A stretch of 64,000 nt of DNA, taken from assembly GCA_038049695.1 (NCBI GenBank), contig CP142451.1, positions 5,516,001 to 5,580,000 on the forward strand, given 5' to 3'. Position 1 is the stretch's first letter. The number at the start of each line of letters is the position of its first letter. The position numbers were made by a program, and so were the translations under genes. Under the pieces are notes generated by a model, which ran no database searches, was not told the DNA's origin, and saw only the letters and a list, made by a program, of their open reading frames with translations. Positions 26,101-36,800 of the stretch are shown here, in pieces. Source of the DNA: Cinnamomum chago (lineage: Eukaryota > Streptophyta > Magnoliopsida > Laurales > Lauraceae).

Positions 26101-26795
26101 GAGTGGTGAATCATGTTCGATGAATACATGTATTAGATTACATGGGACTTGGGACAGGGTGATACCTGGTTAATTTCAAAATCAAAGCTGACTGGGAGTC
26201 CACATGGTGTGACATAATTCCTAAGAAAGTCACCCTTATCCTCCTGAGAAAATCACGGGTCCGTGACCTTCAGGTACAAACATCATGAATCAATTCCAAG
26301 ACGAGAATCCCTTTTAAGTCCCATTAGCCTCAGAAGCTCTACAGAAGAAATGCTCCACTGTTCTTTTCAGAAGAAAAATCTGTCCCCACTAGTGACAGCC
26401 TATGGCAGATCCTATGATCTACTTGGCATCACCCAAAATGTATATGGTGGTATTAAGTCAGTGGGCTGAAGAGAAAATAAGATCATAAATAATAATACTA
26501 GCAACAATGATGATGGTGACTGCAACTCAATTGTTGTTCTTGTGACCCATCGACGACAACTTTTTTTTTTTTTTTTTGTTGCGCTCAAACTGCATTTACC
26601 TTGCTTTTTGAGCATGAATGAGACATGTATAATAATCCTATCTGCACCAAGTAATTAAATGGCAACAACCATACAATTTTGCAGGTGTTGGCCCCTGGAG
26701 GCACCAGGGACCCTATGGATCTACTCTCCGAATATTTGGGAAGAAAACCTTCAATTCAAGCTTATGTTGAACGGAAAATCAGAAATACTTTGTGA
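341..26795 (+). CDS. Thimet oligopeptidase-like M3 zinc metallopeptidase, 3' 18 exons (5' partial)
   Basis: Exons read as 341-504, 3277-3367, 4591-4770, 5399-5479, 6884-6964, 10636-10728, 13320-13400, 13508-13670, 13843-13960, 14050-14122, 14893-15000, 18284-18381, 18465-18510, 18857-18953, 21893-21966, 22122-22226, 22318-22398 and 26685-26795. All have GT-AG borders, and the sum is exactly 615 codons including TGA, with no break. The product matches plant thimet oligopeptidase-like proteins (Arabidopsis At1g67690 type), which cleave short peptides in the cytosol or organelles. Landmarks are LAELEAQQFPLVQSC near the start, FGVEDLLYY, YFPVSLVLSGIF, the zinc site HEFMH (codons 14983-14997) and the third-ligand region FVEIPGQLLENW (Glu codon 18353-18355), then SNPASCFPR and the C-terminal APGGTRDPMDLLSEYLGR. 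The HExxH glycine usual in this family (HEFGH) is Met here. The N-terminal region and any targeting peptide lie outside the window. Introns are stuffed with repeats. Confidence 0.93.
1772..2109 (-). mobile_element. Probable Ty1/copia remnant: PBS plus partial LTR
   Basis: GCTCTGATACCA at about 1772-1783 is the reverse complement of the initiator-tRNA-Met primer-binding site used by plant copia elements. It is followed directly by TGTTAAAACATCC, which looks like an LTR edge beginning with TG. The LTR-like sequence with GAGAGAGA and pyrimidine tracts continues until about 2109, where the hAT-derived element begins. No second LTR or TSD was found, so the element is truncated or has been replaced. 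The same PBS arrangement is seen in the complete mini-copia at 41264-42052. Confidence 0.4.
2110..2876. mobile_element. Non-autonomous derivative of the 39452-45314 hAT family
   Basis: The left edge CAAGAATCAAAATAGTGG resembles the hAT terminus CAAGGAAGAAAATAGCGG at 39452. The inner sequence at about 2270-2390 (CCTCGGTGCATGGAGGTC, then CATATGTATTCATG) is collinear with the hAT interior at 39660-39760. The right end (about 2800-2876) carries several GTAGCGGC-type blocks like the CG-rich subterminal regions of the large element. No transposase remains. An 8-bp target duplication is not clear. I infer an old internally deleted copy mobilised by the same transposase family. Confidence 0.5.
7484..7560 (+). 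repeat. (GAA)n-type purine microsatellite
   Basis: An imperfect AAG/GAA tract with GAC interruptions lies in the fifth visible intron of the peptidase gene, just left of the long-TIR element. It is low complexity, and the Lys/Glu-type frames it produces are not coding. Confidence 0.8.
7634..8626. mobile_element. Long-TIR (MULE-like) non-autonomous element, about 1 kb
   Basis: The left terminus GGGACATTCTACTAGCACAC at 7634 has an inverted partner ending at 8626 (reverse complement GGGACATTCTATTGGCACAC). Similarity continues inward for about 85 bp through a poly-T stretch to TTGCCTAAACTAC on both sides, and more loosely through CT-rich DNA. The flanks TATAAAAAATT (left) and TATAAAATGTC (right) are compatible with a decayed 9-11-bp target duplication, as made by Mutator-like elements. 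The interior is GC/CT-rich with a (TC)n run at about 8107-8136 and GATACG-type repeats at 8179-8290. The interior has no transposase, and its long Ser/Pro-rich open frames are low complexity. Confidence 0.6.
8107..8136 (+). repeat. (TC)n microsatellite
   Basis: A near-perfect run of about 15 CT dinucleotides lies inside the long-TIR element at 7634-8626. Confidence 0.85.
8640..9420. repeat. Unclassified interspersed repeat in intron
   Basis: This intron stretch has no gene. It contains the phrase GGACCAGCC at about 9212-9255 in two adjacent related units (ACTAAGGACCAGCC and AGTAAGGACCAGCC) and AGGCCCATCG/CACATCTGGGATCCCG segments that look like worn LTR or unclassified plant repeat DNA. No terminal repeats or coding domains were identified. 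Confidence 0.3.
9750..9839 (+). repeat. 45-bp tandem duplication
   Basis: The unit beginning TATAATATTTATTGTATTAG and ending in a CT-rich CTCTTATCTCT stretch occurs at 9750 and again at 9795. It lies in the intron before the exon at 10636. Confidence 0.8.
15880..17100 (-). mobile_element. Degenerate L1-type LINE fragment (RT 3' part)
   Basis: Read on the minus strand, frames at about 16200-16150 give FWQIWNAQNDKYF, resembling the IWKARN motif after the zinc-binding RT C-terminal region of plant L1 LINEs. About 16800-16550 gives a broken SGGLVLGLEEA...PWLVKL sequence like the GGLGIR...KLLWK motif. Many stops and frameshifts are present. It lies in the peptidase intron between 15000 and 18284. 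No poly-A end or target duplication was resolved. Confidence 0.45.
17871..17890 (+). repeat. Poly(G) run of 20
   Basis: An uninterrupted G20 tract follows GAGAGCCGC. It is a rare homopolymer that may be length-variable or assembly-sensitive. It lies in the intron before the exon at 18284. Confidence 0.9.
18067..18212 (+). repeat. Perfect 73-bp tandem duplication ending in (GAT)n
   Basis: Two back-to-back copies start at 18067 and 18140, each beginning TTTATATTTGGAGAAGATGG and ending GATGATGATGATC. They appear identical by eye. The GAT-rich tail resembles the 3' ends of RTE-type LINEs elsewhere in the window, so each unit may be a retrotransposon tail. The identity implies a recent duplication. 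Confidence 0.85.
19264..19652 (+). mobile_element. 5'-truncated L1-type LINE 3' end
   Basis: The frame around 19395-19450 reads RSANCMVDALAKHGVE, like the RNase H terminal motif REANxxADxLAKxG of plant L1 LINEs. It is followed by a T/C-rich 3' UTR in which a TTTTGTTTTCTGG-type segment is repeated, and by an A-rich tail at about 19636-19652. AAACTCAAG follows the tail and also occurs at about 19256-19264, so it may be a short target duplication. It is inserted sense-wise in the intron after the exon ending at 18953. Confidence 0.5.
22630..22655 (+). repeat. Poly(C) run of 26
   Basis: An uninterrupted C26 tract lies in the intron after the exon ending at 22398. It is one of several G/C homopolymers in the window. 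Confidence 0.9.
23702..24863 (-). mobile_element. 5'-truncated RTE-type LINE with perfect 18-bp TSD
   Basis: The body is 23720-24845. The flanks 23702-23719 and 24846-24863 are identical (TTTTAAACATGAGTGACT). On the minus strand, 24855-24379 is open and matches the C-terminal part of plant RTE-clade reverse transcriptase polyproteins: DSFFYLGSIISKDGEID, IEHRIKARWLKW, TIRPIMTYGAECW, MRMLRWMCGKTRKDKIRNE. The 3' end at 23720-23745 is a (TGA)n/(TCA)n tail, typical of RTE elements, preceded by the recurring CCTTATCCCAACTATGTTAG phrase. The element lies antisense in the last peptidase intron. A 396-bp hAT MITE is nested in its 3' region, splitting the sequence at ATCTTGAG. Confidence 0.85.
23817..24212. 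mobile_element. hAT-type MITE, 396 bp, nested in the RTE LINE
   Basis: The terminal inverted repeats are CAGTGGCGAATCTAGGATT at 23817 and its partner ending at 24212 (reverse complement CAGTGGCGGATGTAG). The element is flanked by a perfect 8-bp duplication ATCTTGAG (23809-23816 and 24213-24220), the size made by hAT transposases. The interior repeats CATTGGGGGC-type blocks and has no coding capacity. The insertion postdates the LINE that contains it. Confidence 0.88.
24864..26684 (+). other. Remainder of the last peptidase intron, no gene seen
   Basis: A short AGACTATACTACTTAAATTC-type duplication lies next to the LINE at about 24860-24960. The rest is AT-moderate sequence with scattered short open frames that have no recognisable domains. 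No terminal repeats were found. Confidence 0.5.
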
Positions 26796-28664
26796 CAACA
26801 GATTTTGCTGAAGTTCCTCACAGTAAGCAGAGTTTTGTAACTTCTTAGGTGGTGGTAGTATGGTTTTTTTTTTTTTTTTTTAAGCGTATTATTATTTACA
26901 CTGCAAAAGGCACTGAATAGGCCCACAGAAATTAGAGTTGAGATGTATGATTATTCAATTGAGGTTTATATATTTATATCTCGAAAGATACGTATCCCAT
27001 CAGGTTTCTCTCAGAATTTTGCATGAGAAACTATCATCATTAATTGCTCATCAACTTATTATTCTTACAGAAAGTTGAATTACTTGGTCAAGGTTGGCTG
27101 AGTAGATTGGACAGACTCATTTGACTTGACTTGTTTGTTTAACTACAAAATAAAATCTGACTTGACTGAGGGAGAGTTGGAATGCCTTTTTTTTTTTTTT
27201 CCTTCAAACATGGTCGAGCCAGGAGAAGAGGTCAAAACTCAGTAGACTTGTTGACTTGGCCAAAACCCAGTCAGAATACAAGAAAATTTCAAAATTATAT
27301 CAAACAAAAATTCATTCATTTATAAAGTAAATCAGGTTTCTACTAGGTGAAGATCATAGCCTCCAAGGGAATCCAATTCCTTTACACCCACTTTTATTGG
27401 AATGCTATTTAAGTGGTACATGCAGTTAAAGCCAAAGGGAATTGGCTATTGAGATCCGAGTTATTGGACATTTCTGATATGTGTGTAGGTTTTTGAGAGG
27501 GTTGATATTAATCTTGTGCTTGGAAGTTTAAATGAGCTTCCTCATTATCTTATTAAAGTAGGCCTTCGTGGTGTTAGTAAGGTTGTATGGATGGTCTGAC
27601 AATTTTTCTAACTGATTGTAGTTATTTTTTTATATTTAATAATCTTTTTTTTTACCAAAAAAAAAACACCTATTTATTTTATGTGGTGCATGTGTGTGGG
27701 TTTCATGCGTGCGCCCAGGGGAATAATTCTTTCGAGTTATATACCACGGGGACGCCTTCTTCATTAAATTTTTTTTTAACGTTTTTATGTAATGTTTTTA
27801 TGTAATGGCATCTCGTGAAAACATTCCTAATCCAAACCATCTTCAAAATGGGCCTTATCAAGGTGATGCCAGGCCTAGAAACTCTAAAGGTCATTGATCA
27901 GGTGGCCCAACGGTCTGATAAGCTTAAGATTTTATGTTTATTTGGATTCTGTGAACATTTGCTATGTGTAAATCTGAAACCAACTGTCTTTATGATGGTT
28001 TTCTAGAATCACTTTTTCCATGTAGATGTGCCCCCATTGATTTTTGGGGTTATCAGTTCAAAAAAAAGTATAGATAGGAGGCCGAGCCAGTGGAGTGGAT
28101 GGTTCGGTCCAACCCTGTTAGATTGTTTGGCTCAACACGGCTCGATCATGTAACAAATTTAAGAAAGTTTCTTAAAAATAATAAATGATTAGTTAAGCTG
28201 GTTTCGCATCAAACTCAACTCGACCTGCTAGCCTGATCCAATTTTTAAACACCAGTTTAAACGAAAACATCAGTCTAATTCCTTTTCTGTTACTCTTAAA
28301 TCACATTCTAAGGGTTGTTTGGACACCAAGAAAAGTTGGTAGGAGTATCATTTTCTCTAAGATAAACTTCTTCTCATATTTAAGCTTGCTTTTGGAAGAG
28401 TGTTAATTGTCATCTATTATGCTTACAACAGAAGGCAGGAGAAATGAGTCTGTTTCTTCTCAAAGTAATGAGAAAACACCTATTTTATACTAACAATTAG
28501 TGTTTTATTGTGAATAAAAGGGGAAAAAGTGGCATTAAATAATTTTGGACAAAAAGTAAGGATGAGAAAAGCCTTTTTAAAGTTGATATACTGCAATTTA
28601 TCACACTTTTTTACGGTAAAAAAAGGGAGGAGTAAAAGGGCAAATGGTGTTTTATCGTCAAGGG
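26796..28664. other. Peptidase 3' UTR and spacer
   Basis: The early part is the presumed 3' UTR of the peptidase gene. At about 27080-27290 there is a copy of a recurrent worn repeat with GACTTG/GACTCA blocks, also seen at 7230, 20430, 28080 and elsewhere. No coding sequence is recognised. Confidence 0.5.
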
Positions 28665-29092
28665 AGAATTACCATACGGATGGTCATAAATCTGACAATA
28701 GCCTCAGAACAGCCTAAAAATACATATTTACCACGGAGCTGTTCGATCCATAGGATATCGCAGGCTGCGATATCCTAAGAATGTAGAATATCCTACAATC
28801 AGAAGCGGGAAGACTTGATTTGTCCCTTTTTTTCCTCTTTTTCTTGATTATGGGACTACCAAACCACCATCCAAACCGTTGGATTGCTTAATGAGTGTAA
28901 GAACCAACATCGCACAAATTTGAACCGTTGATTTATCACGGCACATAAACTGTTCAAGTGATTGTGGGATATCCTACATTTGTAGGATATCGTAGCTACG
29001 AATTAAACAGCTCTACTGTAAATATGTATTTTTGGACTATTCTGGAGTTATTGTCAGGTTTTATGATTGTCCGTACGGTAATTATTCATATC
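28665..29092. mobile_element. Foldback/MITE-like element with TIRs of about 120 bp
   Basis: The left arm starts AATTACCATACGGATGGTCA at about 28668 and runs through ACATATTTACCACGGAGCTG to a GGATATCG region. The right arm (about 28960-29085) is its diverged inverted copy, ending ...CCGTACGGTAATT. The arms carry TAGGATATC palindromic blocks near 28752-28776 and 28967-28990. The centre is about 170 bp and non-coding. A target duplication is not obvious. It lies between the peptidase and PP2A genes. Confidence 0.65.
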
Positions 29093-29443
29093 ATAAATTT
29101 ACTTCTTCACTCCACTTTTTATATCCAAAAAGACTGAAGTAAAAAATGTTGCATATTATATTTTATATCCTACATTCTATTTTGTATTCCCCTACATTTA
29201 GTATCATGTAATCTTTCTTTTGCAATAAAATCGCCTTTCAGCAAAAAAATAAAATAAAAATGTCACATATTAACTTTACTATGATGGTCCACTTTTTACA
29301 TCCAAATAGGAAATGCGATTCTTGAGTTTTAACGGTTTTTAAAGTGTTTTAGATGTAAATACAATGACAAAATACAACATAATTAATGTAGTGGGAGTAG
29401 AGTTAAAAATTAGTTTCAAGCTGAATCCATAAGAATTCAACAT

Positions 29444-29783
29444 CATCAGTCCTATCAAGAGATACCATATGGTTTAGGTGAGTTCTAAAACCATCCCCCA
29501 AATAACTCACTTGAGTCTAAATCCATCCTTTGTCAAAAACTAGTTGTCTCCCTTGACCCAACAACAGTCAGGACAAATCGAATCGAGTCGACTCGGCTGA
29601 GTTAATCCAACTCCATCAGTCCTATCAAGGGATACCATTAGATTTAAGTGAGTTCTAATTTCTAAAGCCATCCCCCAAATAAGTCACTTGAGTCTAATAA
29701 ATCCATCCTTTGTCAAAAATAGTTGACTCAGTCAGGACAAATCGAGTCGAGTCGAATGGGCTGAGTTAATTCAAGTCCTGCAA
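29444..29783 (+). repeat. 170-bp tandem duplication upstream of the PP2A gene
   Basis: Two copies start at 29444 and 29614 with CATCAGTCCTATCAAG and end with AGTCGACTCGGCTGAGTTAA-like sequence. They differ by small indels and substitutions. The unit includes the recurrent GAGTCGA/ACTCGG repeat family. It lies directly upstream of the probable PP2A promoter and leader. Confidence 0.8.
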
Positions 29784-29799
29784 ACTTTCCAAACTGTGC

Positions 29800-30883
29800 C
29801 CAGCATAATCTACTGAAAACTTTAAAAGTTTTCCAATTATAGTATAATATATCCACCATTGATTCAACAGTTAGATGGATGGCTTGTAAGAGACGGACGC
29901 AGAAGCAAGAGTCAATCCCATCCCAGTAGAGAGAGAAAGATTGAAACTTTACGACAAACAAAAGGTTAGAGAGAGAAAGAGTTTGACATGTTGTCTGTTC
30001 ATTGGTGCTGTCTCCCATCCCCAATCCACTCTCTCTCTCTCTCTCTCTCTCTCCTCCAAGCATTTCAAAGCTTTGTTGTTGTAAGTATAGGAAACTAGAA
30101 ACAGTTGCTTATTTTTTGTTTTTTATCTCTTCTGTTCTTTTGGGTGAGGAAGATAGAGTCCATCATTTCCATTTCCGTGTTGACTGGTAGCTTTTTTTCA
30201 GCTTGTATTTTACTGGGTTTTTCTCTTTTTAGTTCTGTTTGCCTTTTGGGTTTGTGATTTGGATCATATCCAGATCTTTTCATCCTTTGATCCAGCTTAA
30301 TACCCTCTAATTTGGGGCACAGAGAGAGGGCGTCTTTTTTTATAGGAAGGAAAGAATAAAGAAGAGTTCTTTTTGCTGATATGTGGTCTAAAATAGATTT
30401 TTGCATCTGGGTTTTTGATTTCTTGATGAAAAGTTGGGTCTTTTGCATTTGATTGTGGGAAAATAGAAGGGGGACGACCAAAACGCCCATTTTCTCTGTG
30501 GAAGGAAAGAAAAGGTTTGAGGGTGGATTTCAAGTTGGAATGAGATTTTGAATTCTGGGGTGATAATGTTTTAGGTGGTGGGTTGAAGAAGGCTTTCTTT
30601 GCTTTATTTTCTGCTTGATTTGGAGGTAAGTGAGGAAAAGGTAAAAGCCCCAAAACTCAGATGGAAGAACGGAGTAAAAGATTGAGGTGGTGCATGGAAA
30701 CCTCATTCCTATGATCTCCCTCGTTTTGCATCAGTTTTCACATCTGGGTTCTTTTCTATCTTGCTGAAATTGGGGGTTTCCGTGTTGGGGACTAGATTCT
30801 GCTTTGAACTTCGAAGGAACTTCAAGTTATGTCATTTTGATACATATTAGGCATTTTGTAGTTGGTTTTTTACTCCCTCAAGC
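29800..30883 (+). promoter_or_regulatory. Probable promoter and 5' leader of the PP2A B' gene
   Basis: A (CT)n tract at about 30029-30052 is typical of plant 5' leaders. TTGTTGTAAGTATAG at about 30075 contains a good splice donor, and a polypyrimidine stretch ends in AG just before the start codon (about 30868-30880), so a 5'-UTR intron is possible. The exact transcription start is not visible. Open frames on either strand here lack domain features. Confidence 0.4.
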
Positions 30884-33800
30884 ATGTTTAAGCAAATTCT
30901 TGGAAAGCTTCCTCGCAAGCCATCGAAATCGGCAGAAAATCGTGAATTGGGAAGCAGTACAAGCCCATATCCAAATGCTTCAACTGCTTCTAGTAGCAGT
31001 GATCCCTTGAGTAATCGATCAGGGCACCCAAATAATCCAGCTCATCCATTCTTAAATTCTGGTCGAAATTCAGTGACCTATGGTGATAAATACCCCCAGA
31101 TTGGTAATTCAAAGGTGAATGGGAGTTCTGCCACACCTGCTTATGAAGCATTGCCTGGTTTTCGAGATGTCCCAAGCTCAGAGAAGCAAAACTTATTTAT
31201 TAAGAAGTTAAACCTGTGCTGTGTGGTGTTTGACTTCACAGACCCAACAAAGAACTTGAAAGAGAAGGAGATCAAGCGACAAACGCTGTTAGAACTTGTG
31301 GATTATGTGTCATCCACGAATGGGAAGTTTACGGAAAATATCATGCAAGAAATTACAAAGATGTTATCTGTCAATCTTTTTAGGACGCTCACCACTCCCC
31401 CTCGTGAGAATAAAGCATTGGAAGCCTTTGATTTAGAAGAGGAGGAGCCTTTGATGGACCCTGCTTGGCCGCACTTGCAAATTGTCTATGAATTCCTTCT
31501 GAGATTTGTTGCATCCTCTGAGACAGATGCGAAGCTGGCTAAGAGATATATTGATCATTCTTTTGTTCTAAGACTTCTTGATCTCTTTGACTCCGAGGAC
31601 CCGAGAGAGAGGGAGTACTTGAAGACAATTCTTCACCGCATATATGGGAAGTTTATGGTGCACCGCCCTTTCATCAGGAGAGCCATCAATAACATCTTCT
31701 ACCGATTTATCTTTGAGACGGAAAAGCACAATGGAATTGCAGAGATGTTGGAGATTTTGGGCAGTATCATTAATGGGTTTGCTTTGCCGCTGAAAGAAGA
31801 ACACAAATTGTTCCTAGTTCGAGCGCTGATTCCTCTTCACAAACCGAAGTGCATAGCCATGTACCATCAGCAGCTATCGTATTGCATTGTTCAATTTGTA
31901 GAAAAAGACTGCAAGCTTGCGGACACTGTTATTAGGGGTTTATTAAAATACTGGCCAATTACAAATACTTCCAAGGAAGTCTTGTTCTTAGGAGAGCTGG
32001 AGGAGACCCTGGAGGGGACTCAGCCAGCAGAGTTCCAGCGGTGTATGGTTCCATTATTCCGTCAGATTGCCAGTTGCTTGAGCAGTTCACACTTTCAGGT
32101 AGTGAAGATTTTCATAATCTCATGCTATTAAAAATATTTACTCGCTGACATCTTTCTAGCAGAAATGTTCTGTAAGCTCTCCACTTGCTTCAATTTCTCT
32201 TTCCGCTATTAATCAATTGCTATAAATTCCTGAAAACACATGGTTCTAGAACTCGCTACTCTTTCACTGCCACGTAGTTCATGTCATAACTTTTCTAAGT
32301 CACAGCATGACTCAGCTGAGTCCATTCACTTGGGGTGGGTGCTGAATTCAATATGACTTGGATGGGCTGGGTTGTAGTTAGCCGAGTTTTAGACATATTT
32401 CCCTATGATGCATATAGTCTATTGATACTTCACAAGAGAATAGGTAACATATCCATGTTGTTTTATATTTGATGCTTCTTTTTTTGTTTTTTTAAATCCC
32501 GGGCTCTACCATATCCATACCATATCTAAATATCATATGCTGTTACTCTTTGGAGATCGCAGATTCTTGTCATATTGTGGTTTCATTTCCCTTGTTATTG
32601 AGTGCTTTCAGTGCATTGTTTTCTTTAATTGGTTGTCTTGCTGATTTCCTGCATGTCTTTAGTTATCTCCAGGGTTTGATAATTGTACTATGAGTAGCAA
32701 TGCTTGCCGATAAAATGAAAGGCATTTCATGTTATTTATCTCGTTGCAGTGGTTTTTCCCTGTTATTTATCTGCCTCTTGGGAAGCCAACCAATAGCCCT
32801 ACACACATTTGGGGGAATAACTTCTTCAAATAACTCTTTTGGGAAGCCAAAGACCTTTTTCATATCCCATAAAGATAATCCCAGTTCTGGGGTAATGAAC
32901 ATGTTAGTATAAGGGCAGAAAAGCACCAAAATAGCCCTACACACATCTCTGTTTTGACACTCTATGCCAAGCCGAGTAGCAGCAACAGCATCATATACTC
33001 CAGCAGGCTTTAAGTATGGTTGGCCTACATCTAAAATACGAAGAGTCCATTCGGACCAACTGTTAGATGGGTAAAGCCATCGGTCAAATGTCTATCCTCC
33101 ACCCATCCACTTTCATCATTTGAAAGGATACCTAGACCGACAGTTCGAAGTTGGGATATTAGATTCAATCTTATAGCTTGAAAATTATTAGGTTCCAAAG
33201 CATCCATGCTTACCATATTATGGTGACTTCCCTTTCTAGAAAAAAGGGTTTCGATCGTGTGAAATTGCCTACTAAATACTTATCAATAAATTTCACCTAG
33301 TTCAAATCGTCAATCCTTGGTGAGATGGTTGTTAAGGTGGTCATAATCCTGGTGTGTCTCTTAAAAGGATTCTTAGAAGATACTTCTATCTCTTGGCCTT
33401 TGGAGTTAACATAGTTGCACAACATGAACTCAGATGGTTGCTTTGTAGTATCGGATTGACTATCACCAAAGATGTACTCAGGTTTCTCAAAGGCACTTGT
33501 TTATTATCTACCCAAGGAGCATCACTTACTAAACACTTAAATACATGGGGAGTTCATCTTTTTAACAAACTCAGTTGCTCTACAAGATGAACCTGAATTT
33601 TATCCATTTGTGCACAAAACATCTGTTGATTATTTTCATTTCCTTGGCCTTCTGCTAAGGGAGATGTTGCCGAATTTTCGGTAGAATTTTGCCTTTGCTA
33701 AGCCGTATTTTTCACCTTTCAGACAAGAAGAGTAAGGAACCCATGGACCAAACTTCTAAGGAAGCTACTAAGAAGGCCGATGCCTACACACGTAATCAAC

Positions 33801-36800
33801 AGATGTTTTGTGCACAAATGGATGAAATTCAGGTTCATCTTGTAGAGCGACTGAGTTTGTTAAAAAGATGAACTTCCCATGTATTTAAGTGTTTAGTAAG
33901 TGATGCTTAACTCCAAAGGCCGAGAGATAGAAGTATTTTCTAAGAATCCTTTGAAGAGACACACCAGGATTATGACCACCTTAACAACCATCTCACCAAG
34001 GATTGACGATTTGAACTGGGTGAAATTTATTGATAAGCATTTAGTAGGCAATTTCACACGATCGAAACCCTTTTCTAGAAAGGGAAGCTACCATAATATG
34101 GTAAGCATGGATGCTTTGGAATCTAGGCTATAAGATTGAATCCAATATCTCAACTTCGAATTGTCGGTCTAGGTATCCTTTCAAATGATGGAAGCGGATT
34201 GGTGGAGGATAGATATTTGACCAAATGATGGTTTTACCCATTTGACAGTTGGTGAATGGTCTCTTCGTATTTTAGACGTGGGCCAACCATACTTAAAGTG
34301 AGTATATGATGCCGTTGCTGCTACTTGGCTTGGCATAAAGTGTCAAAACAGAGATGTGTGTAGGGCTATTTTGGTGCTTTTCTGCCCTTATACTAACACG
34401 TTCATTACCCCAAATGCAAAACAGGGTTTATGTTTATGGGAGATGAAAAAGGTCTTTGGGTTCCCAATATATGGAGAATTATTTGTGCTACTTTTTATAT
34501 GTGATTTGATTCTCTTAACCACGGTTGTTGCTACTCAGTAAGATCATCTTGTCCAGTCTTGATTGCAGGGGAGCTATTTTGAGACTTCTATTTTTATTGT
34601 CACATGCAATTGCATTTCCTTGGGATTTTCTTTTACTGGAAATAGACACATGCACTTTAGAATGATTTTCTTTTACTGGAAATAGACACATGCACTTTAG
34701 AATTTATTGGGGCATCTGGAATTGACTCACAAACTGTTTTCTTTTTTCCAATTGGGCTGCCCAGTCTAACAATAGTCGTAGCATAGTTGGAAGGTGCTTT
34801 AGTCTCAAAACCATTAGGTTGTGGGTTCGAGTCATGTTACTAGTAAAAAAAAAAAAGTGCACTTCACTTACTATAAGTTAGTTGTCTAATTTGCACTGAA
34901 TACATGTGAGGCATTTCTTTTATGCAACGCTGCCATTTTTTCTAATATGAGTTGATATCATACTGTATCAACCTATATACACATGCCCTCAACCATTGCA
35001 TTTGTTTTTTTCTTCAATATTATTGTGATATTCATTCACAGTATAAAGTATGATTATGCAGTCAAAGAGGGGGCTGCCTCAGAACAGGTTTTTCATGGGT
35101 TAGATCCAGCTCTTTGCCCCACTCAGGTCGTTCATGCCTCGAAGCTCATTTAGACCATAGTCTTCACGAGGAGGCCCAAGGGGCAAGTTCATGACCCTCC
35201 TTTGGCTTGAATTGGGCATGAGCGTATGGTGGGCCCCATGTTTTTAATGTTTATATGTCTCATGTCTATTAAGACATGTGAGGCCCACTTGGTTACTATA
35301 CTAGTAGTGACGAGTCCTTTTTTGTCTTTAATATATGACAGTCCTAATATAAAAATCAATGCCCATGAGTCTTAGTTAAAGTTGATTTTTATGTTTTGAG
35401 GAATGAGTTGTAGTTGGCTACGAAATTGGCAGGTGGAGTTAGCTTAAATCCCATCTTTCTCAAAGATTTGGGTATGAAATGAACTCTATTTGGCACAAAA
35501 TGTGTCACTAATAGGTTAGCTTTCTGATGGGCCCAGGAGTGTGCGCTTCTGAAGATTTGGAGTTGTTGTAACCCGTTTATTAAAAGGTTTCTGTCCAAGT
35601 ATGAATTTGGCTACGTTCGGTCATAGAGTTGGAGTGCAACTTGTGCACAGCCAAGTGGATGTCTAGTTGAGTTAAAAAATGCTAGTTCATATAAATCATT
35701 CATTGGGATGTTTGGGGGTCCTACATAAGTGATTTCTGTATTTGGGTACCAATGTTTCAAAACTCATACTTGGCTCCCGACTCAGCCATGGCCGATTCAA
35801 CTCGGCCGAGTAGGGTATGACTCAGCCAAGTTGGGTGCAAGTCCTTTTTTTATTTTTTTATTTTTGTATTAAACTATTACTAGGCTATATAGATTATTAA
35901 GGACTTTCAAATCATCTCTATCTATAGTTGAAGAAAATCCATAGGAAGCTTTCCATAGAAATAGCAGTAATTAAGGAGATACTATTGAGCTAGTCATCTC
36001 TATCTATAATGTTTGTATTTAGCTATTTGTGTAACTTTGTATTTACAAGCCCCTAGGAAGCTTTCCATAGAAAGAGAGGTAATTAAGGGGTCTAATATCA
36101 TCTCTCTCTCTAATTGGATATAAATTGTTTGGGAAGGAGATCCTCAATCGTTGTCGTCGTCATCATCAAAACCTTGTCCCAACTATGGACGGAGATAATT
36201 GAGGGAAATCCCATTAGTATATCTCTCTCATCCTGTAATCGTGATTAGGTCCTAATTATTAGGAAATCATGCTTAAAAAAGCTGATATATTTTGGAAACT
36301 TCCCCTCAACAATTTTTATTCAACAATGAAAGACCCCTAACAAGTAACAACCAGTGCGCTCTCTCTCTCTCTCTCTCTCACATCATATGACTCAGCCCTA
36401 ATCAAGGTGATCTCCTCTTTCGCATAGACTCGGCCAAGTCCCTTATGAAACGATTCAATCTATTTTTTCATCCAAGCCGACTCAGCAGCTTGGGCCAGTT
36501 GACTTGGACTAAGACAACTTTTAGAACGCTGTTAGGTGTTGTTGCTATATATCTTTCATTGATGATTACTCTAGAACTACTTTAATTTATATGGTGAAAA
36601 AGTATATATATGAAGTAACAAAATAACTTAAACAAAACTATTTTCAATTATTCAGACTTGATTGAATTCTAAAGTTTGGGTAGTTTATTCCAACAATGCT
36701 GGAGACTATCTGTAATGAGGTTTAATAAACTATTTTCTTAACTGTAAAATATCTTACAGTATAGATATGACGTAACAAAATATGCTACCATCAAACAAAA

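Noticed and set aside
30095..30653. Minus-strand open frames of 118-131 codons upstream of the PP2A start
   Set aside because: They are antisense to a probable 5' leader or leader intron and have no family resemblance.
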